A stretch of 39,015 nt of DNA from Stramenopiles sp. TOSAG23-2. Lineage: Eukaryota > Sar. The stretch is taken from the NCBI GenBank assembly GCA_900128395.1, contig LT649314.1:1-39015 (forward strand). Reading direction: 5' to 3'. A model generated the notes under the pieces. It saw nothing but the letters and a program-made list of their open reading frames with translations, did no database searches and was not told the DNA's origin. Within the stretch, counting starts at the first letter, position 1, and each line of letters begins with the position of its first letter. Shown in pieces: positions 26,426 through 35,740 of this stretch. A program made the translations under genes and the position numbers.

Positions 26426-29400
26426 ATGTCTTCAGCAGAGAATACCCCATCTAGAAAACGAAGACGGGATGAAGATGGTGAGGAAGGGGACGCGCAAGAA
26501 GATACTAATGATAATAATAATAATAATAATAATGTTCAGGAGACAACAAGTACTACAACACTAACGACTACTACAGGAGAAAATGTGGACAATAGTCAAG
26601 CAATAGTACCATTAAATAATAACTTTGTGAATGACGAAGATAATAATAATAATAATAATAATAATGATGATGATGAGGATGGGAACGATAATACGGAACG
26701 TAGACCACGTCGTCGTCGTCGTCGTGGTGGTTTGAATTTAGACGGCAGAAACCTGAACAATAGCGATGATGAAAATGCTGAGGGAGGAGATGATATTAGC
26801 AATGACAGACGCCAACGTCAAATACGTGCTCAAGATGATGACGAAGGTGATGGCGATGATCTTCACGAAGAAGGTTACGTAGCTGATTACCGCGCACTGC
26901 CGCTTTTGGATACATATGAAGGACGTGGTATTGATCGACGGGAATATGAACGTATCTCGGAAGATGCAAGGTTAGCAGCAGAGGCTGAAATGCGTCAACG
27001 AGACCGCAGTGAAATGAGGCATAAAGGTGTTCGTTTACCATTAGCATTGCAAGATACCGACGATGAAGGGTCAGAGCTAGAACCGTCCTTGCAACGTCGT
27101 CGAATGGCAGAAAGAGCTGCGGGTGAAGTAGAATTCGATGAGGATGACATTCAATTTGCATTGGATGATTTTTCTGTGCCTTTAAAAGAATGGATTGCAC
27201 AAGAAAGGCCACGACGTGAGATTAAGAAGAAATTCCGCCATTTCTTACGTGCCTATTTGGATGAAGGGCAACATAACGTGTATGACGAACGTATACGTGC
27301 CATGTGTGCAGCGAATGAACAAAGTTTAGAAGTGAGCTATTTGCATTTAAGTCGCCACACGCCATTGCTTGCAATTTGGCTTGCTGATGCACCGAAAGAT
27401 ATGTTGGCCATTTTTAACGAAGTTACGGGTGATGTTGTTTTGCAACAATTTGTGGATTATGGTGAAATTCACGATGAAATTTTCGTACGGATCACTGACT
27501 TGCCAATTCGCGATAATTTAAGAGAGTTGAGACAAGTGCATTTAAATGCATTGATTAAAGTTGGTGGTGTTGTTACTAGACGAACAAGCGTTTTTCCACA
27601 AATTAAAACTGTACGCCATAGATGTACAAGATGTCAATACGTTACAGATCCAGTTCAAGTGCAAGGGGATGGGAATATCTATGGTCCTGATAGTTGTCCT
27701 AATTGTGAAGGCCCTGCACCAGTTGTTGACTATCAAAAAACGTTGTACCGCAACTATCAGCGCTTGACGCTACAAGAAAGCCCAGGAACAGTACCTGCAG
27801 GGCGTGTGCCAAGACATAAGGATGTCATATTAGTTGGTGATTTGATCGATAAGGCAAGGCCTGGTGAAGAAATTGAAGTGACTGGTATTTATATGAATTC
27901 CTACGATATACGTATGAACGCCATGCAAGGTTTTCCAGTGTTTTCAACGGTGATTGAAGCAAATTTCTTGCAGAAAGGCGAAACGATGATGGCAAGACAT
28001 TTATTAACGGAGGAAGATAAACGTAATATTCGTGATCTTGCACGGGATCCAAGGATAGGGGAGCGTATTGTTGATAGTATTGCACCTTCCATTTTTGGAT
28101 TGAAGAAAGTTAAGCGCGCTATTACCCTTTCTATGTTTGGTGGCAGAGAAAAAAATATCAATAACAAACATCATGTTCGGGGCGATATAAATTGTCTCAT
28201 TATGGGCGATCCTGGTTGCGCGAAATCTCAGTTTTTAAAATACGTTGAAAAAACTGCACCGCGTACTGTTTATAGTACTGGCAAAGGCGCATCCGCCGTT
28301 GGTTTAACCGCGGCCGTGCAAAAGGATCCAGTGACAAAAGAGTGGACATTAGAAGGTGGTGCATTAGTCTTAGCAGATCGTGGTATTTGTTTGATTGACG
28401 AATTTGATAAAATGAACGATGCCGATCGTACAAGTATTCACGAGGCGATGGAGCAGCAATCAATATCGATTTCGAAAGCTGGTATCATTACCACGTTGAA
28501 GGCACGATGTGCTATTATTGCAGCTGCAAATCCAATCGGTGGACGGTATGACCCACAACGTACGTTTGCTGAAAATGTCGAATTGACAGATCCTATTTTA
28601 TCTCGTTTTGATAATTTATGTGTTTTAATTGATGAGGTGAATCCAGTTCTAGATGAACGTTTAGCAAAATTTGTTGTTGGAAGTCATATTCGATCTCATC
28701 CTTCATATAATTTGGATGATCAAGATGACGAAGAATTCGATGAAGGGAATGGCAACAATGATGATTCAAAAACACCAAAAAAAAAGAATAGCAACGAGAA
28801 TAATAATAATAACAATAACAACAACGCAAATAATAATAATAATGATACAGCGACAAATATAGCACCAGATGGTGGTGCAATCATTAGTAGTAGTAATAAT
28901 GAAAACAACAATGGTGAGAATAATAGCAATAATGAAAACAATAATAGCAACAACAAAGCATTACCGTCGCTTTCACCAAAAACACCAGGGAAAGAAAAAG
29001 GTATTATTGATGATTCTGGACAAGAAACCATACCACAAGATTTATTGCGAAAATACATTATGTTTGCACGTGCTGAAATTAAACCTCAACTACAAAATAT
29101 CGACCAAGAAAAAGTAAAGAAGTTGTATGCTGACTTGAGAAGAGAATCATCTCAAGCTGGTGGTGTTCCAATTACTGTACGTAACATAATCCTGCTGATA
29201 ATCCTGCACCGTGTGATAATCCTGCACCGTGTTTGTGGAGTAAAATCCTGCACCGTGCAAGGCACCAGCTTCTTGAAACTCACGCACACGCACGCACGCA
29301 CACACACAGACATTCTACCTACATATGTATAATATTACTACATCATAAATATTGTTTCGTTTCAATAAAACAATAACAACTAACATTATAATCTATCTAT

Positions 29401-29887
29401 CTATCTATTTTTTATACAGGTACGGCACATCGAATCCATCATGAGGATGGCTGAGGCCCATGCTAAAATGCATTTGCGTGAATATGTTCGGGATGATGAT
29501 TTAGATATGGCAATACGTGTTATGATTGAGAGTTTCATTGATAGTCAGAAATATTCCGTTCAACGTACATTGCAACGTAAATTTAGAAAGTATTTAGTTT
29601 ATAAGAAACATAATAACTCATTAATTATGCACATATTGAACCAATTAGTAGCTGAGCAACAAGCTTTCCAACAAATGAGGAGTGATATTCGATCCCGTAA
29701 AAATTCAGCAAACAATCGTTTGACTAGTTATGAAGATGATTTTGTAGAAATTCGTTTGGATGATTTAGAAGCAAAAGCAAGAGAGTATGAAATTCATGAT
29801 TTGAGCCAATTTTATAAATCCAATGCATTTAAAGGCCATAATTTTACAATTGATGCTAGGAGGAGAGTTGTTAAACATAGTGTATGA
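26426..29887 (+). CDS. MCM2: MCM2, replicative helicase subunit, two exons
   Basis: Exons 26426-29176 and 29420-29887 give 1072 residues. MCM2 is one of six AAA+ subunits of the MCM2-7 helicase that licenses origins and unwinds DNA. The acidic, Asn-rich N-terminal tail (about 1-190) is typical of MCM2. The N-terminal domain has a zinc finger C400-x2-C403...C424-x2-C427. The AAA+ core shows Walker A GDPGCAKSQF (about 594), Walker B LIDEFDKM (about 656), the RTSIHEAMEQQSISISKAGI sensor/loop region and the arginine finger SRFDN (R727). A Lys/Asn-rich insert at about 765-850 lies between SHIRSHPSYN and the ETIPQDLLRKYIMFARAEI segment, and makes the protein longer than the roughly 900 residues usual elsewhere. 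Exon 2 supplies VRHIESIMRMAEAHAKMHLR and the winged-helix end. Splicing is exact at PIT|VRH. Confidence 0.97.
29177..29419 (+). other. Intron of MCM2 (243 nt) carrying CCTGCACCGTG repeats
   Basis: It starts GTACGTAACATAATCC and ends TTTATACAG; splicing joins PIT to VRHIESIM, the conserved MCM2 sequence. Three units of CCTGCACCGTG (29203, 29221, 29247) begin about 25 nt after the 5' splice site, with a degenerate unit even closer. The rest is a (CACG)n/(CA)n stretch and AT-rich DNA. The same roughly 60-bp repeat block recurs just after the MCM2 stop. Confidence 0.88.
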
Positions 29888-29950
29888 TAGGAGTAAAATC
29901 CTGTGATAATCCTGCACCGTGTGATAATCCTGCACCGTGTTTGTGGAGTA

Positions 29951-30608
29951 AAATCCTGCACCGTGTTTGTGGAGCGTAGCGTATTGACAATACGACAATA
30001 TTGGCAAAAATATTGAATAATATTTAAAAAAAAAACATTACGAGTACGAAATATTATAAGAGTACAAAAAAATTGTGTATCTCCCAGATCTCTCGCACTC
30101 CTGGCACTCTCCTGATCTATCTTCTTTCCTTGTCAGGGTACCGGTATAATACTGGAAAATCTCTGGTGTCCAGAGTACTCCAGATCTGCACATCTCATAC
30201 TGTGGATATAATTTTTACACGGCACACGCCCCTGTAATTCCATGCTAATATATTTGGTAGTGTCTAGTACAAAAGATATAGGTGACACACGCTTTTTTTT
30301 TTTCCATTTCGGCCCGGAAAATAAATTAACACTACACAGTATTAAAATTGTTATACAAAAATCTTTATAAAATATTAATAATATATATATTTATTAATTA
30401 TCACACACAAATATCTATATGTACACATCTCAGTAATAATTTAAAAAATAATATTTTTAGTGCAGGATATTATCGACACTCCAGGATTTTACTCCACAAA
30501 CACGGTGCGGGATTTTTAAAATCCTGCATGGTGTTTGTTGTAGTATTGTAATGCTCAATATTGTCGTATTGTCAATACGCTACGCTCCACAAACACGGTG
30601 CGGGATTT
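29951..30608. mobile_element. Possible inverted-repeat (foldback/MITE-like) element
   Basis: About 54 bp at 29951-30004 (ATCCTGCACCGTG, TTTGTGGAGCGTAGCG, TATTGACAATACGACAATATTG) recur in inverted orientation at about 30556-30608 with only a few differences. They enclose about 550 bp of unrelated sequence. That layout resembles a non-autonomous DNA element with long terminal inverted repeats. I see no transposase and no clear target-site duplication, because both ends lie within further repeat units. Confidence 0.45.
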
Positions 30609-30651
30609 TTAAAATCCTGCACGGTGCAGGATTATCACACGGTGCAGGATT

Positions 30652-30847
30652 TATAGCGAGCGAAGCGAAGCCGTATGTGACAATACGATCGATGTTTGTA
30701 TATATATATATATATATTACATGTTAGAGAGATTCATTTATTGAAAAATCCTGAAAAATCATGCACCGTGTTTGTTGTCGTATTGTATTGTCAATATTGT
30801 CGTATTGTCAATACGCTACGCTCCACAAACACGGTGCAGGATTTTAC
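30652..30847 (+). repeat. 196-bp direct repeat, copy 1 (downstream of the oxygenase gene)
   Basis: This stretch is identical by eye to 31732-31927, exactly 1080 bp away and in the same orientation. It contains the GCGAGCGAAGCGAAG module, a TA microsatellite, ATGTTAGAGAGATTCATT, and two CCTGCACCGTG-family units at its right side. Confidence 0.92.
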
Positions 30848-30999
30848 TCCACAAACACGGTGCAGGATTATCACACGGTGCAGGATTATCACACCGTGCA
30901 GGATTATCAATACACAAACACGGTGCAGGATTATCACACGGTGCAGGATTTTACTCCACAAACACGGTGCAGGATTTTAAACGCGGAGCAGATAATTAT

Positions 31000-32673
31000 T
31001 CAATGATATTCAGCCAAAGTTGCATGTGTAAAATCACCAAAGGAACATGTAGTAAAAGGACAACGTTCGGTTCCCCATCGTTTTTTCAATGGTGGAACAC
31101 CTTTTGGTAATGATTTTGCTGCTTCGTTTGTTTGTGCAATTGCTGGATCTTTCTTAGCGACACTTGGTGGTGTTACCATAATTTCATCCATATTTGGCTC
31201 CATAAATACAGCAAATGCAGTACGTGATATACCAGCAATATTTGCACCACGTACAGCATGTGGTGTGGCTTGCAATACACCACCACTATGAATTTGTGCA
31301 GTTTCACCAATTTGAAACAATAATGAATTCGGTGGTGCAACAACTTTAAAAATTTGTCCTTGTCTTGATTTAACATATAAACCAGCAAGTGGATCAGGAC
31401 TACCATCTTCAATTATTTTCCCATCTTTAAAATACAATGCTGGTACTACACCTGTTAATGAACCATGATCGTTATGCCAACCACACCATGAACTGAATGC
31501 AAAATCTGGATTGATATCTTTTTTAATGTCGGCTTCTGATCTAGAATAATAATGAACTAATCGACCTTTTGTAACCTTGGAACCTTTGATTATACGATGT
31601 AATTTATTTTTTTCCATTGTTTTATTTGTTGTTGGATCTGAATGAATTAAAACTTGTTCTGTATATTTATCACACATAGTAGCTTTGTAGCGAGCGAAGC
31701 GTAGCGAGCGAAGCGAAGCCGTATGTGACAATATAGCGAGCGAAGCGAAGCCGTATGTGACAATACGATCGATGTTTGTATATATATATATATATATTAC
31801 ATGTTAGAGAGATTCATTTATTGAAAAATCCTGAAAAATCATGCACCGTGTTTGTTGTCGTATTGTATTGTCAATATTGTCGTATTGTCAATACGCTACG
31901 CTCCACAAACACGGTGCAGGATTTTACAGGATTATCACACGGTGCAGGATTATCAATACACAAACACGGTGCAGGTAATACTTACCTAATTTCAAACCAG
32001 TTTCAACAATTAATTTTCCTAAATTCATAAACGAGGATTCTAACTGTGGCTCGTCTTCTTTTGAAGGCCATATGTTTGGATGAGCAAACGATGGCCATTG
32101 TTGTACAATTTTTTTATCGGTATATGGAACATTTTCTACTGGATTATTATAATAAGAGCCTTTCGAATAATCAGGACGTCCTTGCAATTTTTCTTTACCA
32201 TGAGACCAACCAAACGACCAATATGATTTTGGATGTTCATATTTTGCACGTGTGGAGGGAGATAAATCTTCTGCGAAATGTCGACCGGTGGATAGTAATT
32301 TTGTACGTAATTCTTGCAAATTGGGAACGTCTTGTACAGCTAAAATCCCAATGCCGTTATAGCCAAATGCTTCCCCAATTTTTGATATAATTGTTGGATC
32401 TTCTTTTAATAAATTGTTGTAATTTAACGAGACAATATTTTTAAAAGTGGAAGTTGGTGGTTTTGAGGTGGGGGAGTTGGTGGTTGTTTTGGTTTGGTTT
32501 ACATTTGTTGTTGTTGATGATGTTGATGATGACGAGATAGTTTTGACGTTTTGTTCCTCCACTTCATAGAAAGAACCATTTTGGATCGATCCATGGGAGG
32601 ATGCACGTGGTCTTTTTGGTAAAAATGTTTCTTCCGAAGTGGAAAAAAAATGTGGACTGGGTGCGCGTTTCAT
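31000..32673 (-). CDS. 2-oxoglutarate/Fe(II)-dependent dioxygenase (isopenicillin N synthase-like), two exons
   Basis: Exon 1 (32673-31986) and exon 2 (31682-31000) give 456 residues. The C-terminal jelly-roll has the metal triad candidates H and D in GWHNDHGSLTG and the distal H in QATPHAVRG, with the 2-oxoglutarate-binding Arg in ISRTAFAVFMEP. The N-terminal helical half (IGEAFGYNGIGILAVQDVPN, SYWSFGWSHGKEKL) fits the DIOX_N-type region of the same family. Such enzymes hydroxylate or oxidise small molecules with O2 and 2-oxoglutarate; the substrate is unknown. The first 80 residues are Ser/Thr-rich, probably disordered. Splicing joins GLKL to ATMCDKYTEQ in frame. Exon 2 is bracketed by two identical 196-bp repeats. 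The 5' flank has a run of 26 G about 35 bp before the ATG. Confidence 0.88.
31683..31985 (-). other. Intron of the oxygenase gene (303 nt), made of repeat-family sequence
   Basis: Read on the minus strand it starts GTAAGTATTACCTGCACCGTG, so a repeat unit begins about 11 nt after the 5' splice site. It ends in the GCTTCGCTCGCTACAAAG module. Nearly all of it matches sequence found in the 29.9-31.0 kb repeat field, including a 196-bp perfect copy. Splicing restores the family sequence with frame phase 1. Confidence 0.85.
31732..31927 (+). repeat. 196-bp direct repeat, copy 2 (inside the oxygenase intron)
   Basis: Identical by eye to 30652-30847. Together the two copies bracket exon 2 of the oxygenase gene in direct orientation. 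Confidence 0.92.
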
Positions 32674-32696
32674 TTGTAATTGTTTATTTTTTTTTT

Positions 32697-32728
<32 letters not shown>

Positions 32729-32816
32729 GGGGGATATTAAATCCAATGTACTTATAAATGTATTTTATATTTTTATATTTTGCGTGTGTGACAATATCTT
32801 TGTTTAACAAAGTTCG

Positions 32817-32853
<37 letters not shown>

Positions 32854-34231
32854 GGGGGGGGGGGGAGGGGATGTTTGGGTTGGTATATGATGTTGTTGTT
32901 GTAGATTTTGTAGGATAGGTATATGGAATGTTGGAATGGGTAGGGAGTATGATATTGTAGGTTTCTTCTATATTTTCTTTTTTTATATATATGTAAAAAA
33001 TGGGAGAATTTGTGTTGTTTGTGGTGTCAAAATATCCGTAGTAGTGCAACGTGCTAGTATGGTTTAAGCGTATTCTTATATTCTATAAGTGTGGGGGGAT
33101 ATATTATATCTTGCGCTGATGCCTGATGCCTGATCGCGTATTATAATCGCCTATTAGTAATGTGTACACATACAAGTATTAATACAAAACCAATAATCAA
33201 TATAGTGCTATAATACCTGTACCATAGCAAATATTTGCTATGATAATGCTCCATTTTTATAATTAGTAGATATATCGCAATGGAAAAAAAAAAGAAGAAT
33301 AATATAATTATAATTTTTTCCACTTTCAAACATTGCCACTTAGACACACACCTCAATGTTGTTGAATCTTAATTTACAACAGAGTGAAAAAGATGAAATC
33401 TTACATTATTACACGAGTTAATTGTTAGTTTCATAAAAACGCATAACCTAATAAATAAATGGGTAATTTCTAAAATTAATGATGTACTTGAACGAAATTT
33501 TTATTAAACTAAATTTGGCATTCATAGAGACAAACTTTGTTTTGAGTGTTGCGAGTGTCATCGGAAAGATAATTGTGAGTGAATGTATTATTAGAATTAT
33601 ACACTTAAGGAAATATAATGTTGATTCCTTATGTGGTAAGTGTGTACCAAGTGGTATACCATTAAAGAGCCAATGTACGCTATTATAATCAAATACACGA
33701 TGTTGTTATCCGAGGAAGACTGGTATCAGGTTTTACCAAATTTTAACTTTTGATGTTAACCCTAATTCCTATGCCCAAAAATCGTTCAAAAAGTGTTACA
33801 AATAATCGAATTTTTGGACGAAAAAGGTCCTATCAATCATACTTAAAATCTATATTAGTATATGGCCAGTTGAAAAGATAGCAAAAAAAAAAAGGCTGCT
33901 CTTGTAGTTAGGATTAGGTAAAGACAGTCTGGGATCCAAAGAAAAAATCTTATGAGAGTACCATTTTATCTTTACAAGTCCTTAGATGCTCTGCGTTCCT
34001 GTATATGCGAATAGCATAGCGAGATGTAATAAACAACCAAATTATTTGTTTTTTATTCTATTTATAGTCTAAGTCTAAGGTTCTTAAAATAATAATTACT
34101 GTGACATCCTCGTAGTAGAGCTATAGTACCTGGTACCTGGTATATTAGTATTAGTGGTTGTTAGTTTTCATCGTAAGCAGTGCTACCGTGCTACCCTGGC
34201 TACCCTCTAAAACATGCAAAAAATGTACACT
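32674..34231. other. Long non-coding stretch with T/G homopolymer tracts
   Basis: I see no gene. Two composite homopolymers stand out: T10 followed by G26 (32698-32733), and T33 followed by G13 (32820-32865). Two overlapping TACCTGGTA copies lie at 34127-34142. Small frames at 33141-33356 and 33479-33688 lack motifs or codon structure. Confidence 0.6.
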
Positions 34232-34442
34232 TAACACTATTCACTATAGTGGAAATATTCATCATTTTTTCTATATTTTCGGATATTTGCTATTTTTTCC
34301 AAATATATGAAAAATATATAGTGGAAATATTCATCATTTTTTCTATATTTTCGGATATTTGCTATTTTTTCCAAATATATGAAAAATAAAATTGGCATTT
34401 TAGAAAACGATATATACCTATTTCCCATAGTGAATAGTGTTA
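34232..34442. mobile_element. MITE-like element with 16-bp terminal inverted repeats
   Basis: The left end TAACACTATTCACTAT (34232-34247) is a perfect inverted copy of the right end ATAGTGAATAGTGTTA (34427-34442). After a small gap the match resumes over GGAAATA. If the outer TA is the target duplication, the inverted repeat begins ACACTATTC, as expected for a Tc1/mariner-type insertion at TA. The inside holds a perfect 2 x 72-bp tandem duplication (34245-34316, 34317-34388). There is no coding capacity, so it would be non-autonomous. Confidence 0.6.
34245..34388. repeat. Perfect tandem duplication, 2 x 72 bp, inside the MITE-like element
   Basis: Positions 34245-34316 and 34317-34388 are identical by eye. 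They cover TATAGTGGAAATATTC through GAAAAATA. Confidence 0.85.
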
Positions 34443-34655
34443 TTTTGTTATTTCGTTAAGTGTTGACCAAAATTAGTATACACATCTCATTCACTTTACG
34501 AAAAAAGAAAATATAATAAATAATTATATATCCATGGATATATTAAAATATTGATATATAAATTGTAATAAATCTAATAAATATATGCATTTTTAAGATA
34601 TTATTGGTTATATTGAAAGGTAAAGTTCAATTAAAGTTAATTACTAATCATAAAA

Positions 34656-34820
34656 ATGTCTTGTTCCAAGGAAGATGATGATAATAATAATCATCGGAAT
34701 ATACTGAGTGAAACATTAGATGATGGATTAGCTGCTATTGAAGATTTGGCTGTTAACGTGTATTTAGATGATTTAGATCAAGCAAATGCAAAGAGAAATA
34801 ACCAATCTAGAGACAATGAT

Positions 34821-34857
<37 letters not shown>

Positions 34858-35740
34858 GCTTATACCTGTTGACACTTGGTGGTGAAAAGGAAACAATCAG
34901 CAGTACAGCAGCTATTTGCGAAAATAATGAAGATGAAGACAAAGATATGTTAACTTTTGTTAATGATGCATCTGAATTAAATTTTGGTTTACGTTATTCC
35001 AAAAATTCCGTGAGTGTTCAACTAGAACAAATTGGAAAGCATGTTGCAAGCAATAGTAGCAATAGTAGTAGAAAGAGGAAGGGAAAACGAACTTTTTTCA
35101 CAACTCGTAAAATTTAGGTAAAACATTGAAACCATTGAATGTAGGAAAACATAAAGGTATTTTTAATTGGGCAGAACCGAATGATGATTGGGTTGATTTA
35201 TCAGAATATGGTGGTCGTAATACGGATGATGATGATGGAAGAAAACGCATTAACATTTTGCGTATGTATTGCATCAAAAGAAATTATTGTATATAAACGT
35301 ACAGAATATTTAAAAATATTAAATGGAAAACATCAAACAAACATTATGCAATTATACATTTTTGGAAATTATTTAATTTCAATAAGTAAAGACAATACAA
35401 TAGTCATGTGGAGTTTAATACGTAATAATGGATATAATGTTGAATATTACAATCAATTTAATTTAATAATATGCATACGTAATACGTAATAACAGGTTTT
35501 TACAAGATGATGTCAATAATTCCAACTTCGATAATAATAATAAAGAATTTTTAAATATGACATCGATTTTACATCCCAATACGTATTTAAACAAAATGTT
35601 AATTGCATCTGACGATGGTCATTTAGATTTATGGAATGTACGGTCGAAAAAAATGCATATACTGATTTACTCAGTTTATAAATAAAGAAATTACGACTGT
35701 TGTTGGTATTGGTTGTCGTAATGGACTGCGAATGGAACTA
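34656..35740 (+). pseudogene. UTP21/WDR36-like WD-repeat fragment with several frameshifts
   Basis: ATG 34656 opens an Asn/Asp-rich start followed by KGKRTFFTTRKI, then a TAG. One base more in the preceding T run would continue into LGKTLKPLNVGKH. A second shift near 35238 leads to ALTFCVCIASKEIIVYKR and GNYLISISKDNTIVMWSLI. After a gap (about 35485-35500), MTSILHPNTYLNKMLIASDD and GHLDLWNVRSKK follow, then another shift to INKEITTVVGIGCRNG. This order and these motifs match the first WD repeats of UTP21/WDR36, a subunit of the small-subunit processome in rRNA maturation. Only about the first 350 residues are present, against roughly 900 in the family, and at least three indels are needed to read them. 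It is either a decayed copy or poorly polished sequence. Confidence 0.62.

Larger units (their letters stand above)
29888..30999. repeat. Repeat field between MCM2 and the oxygenase gene
   Basis: More than a dozen copies of AATCCTGCACCGTG or its reverse complement ACGGTGCAGGATT occur here. On the plus strand they read AATCCTGCACCGTG at 29900-29970 and mostly ACGGTGCAGGATT at 30480-30980. Spacer sequences are also repeated: TTTGTGGAGTAAA, GGAGCGTAGCGTATTGACAA, and a TAGCGAGCGAAGCGAAGCC module. No protein gene is seen; the frames that cross it only translate the repeat units. Homopolymer-rich and GC-richer DNA (30061-30300) lies in the middle. Confidence 0.85.

Noticed and set aside
29198-30980. 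CRISPR-like array from the repeated CCTGCACCGTG units
   Set aside because: Spacers are not unique and not uniform in length, units occur in both orientations, and the context is eukaryotic introns and 3' flanks.
30348-31110. Frames translating as repeated CRILLHKHGAG/NTVQDY peptides
   Set aside because: They only read through tandem DNA repeat units; not proteins.
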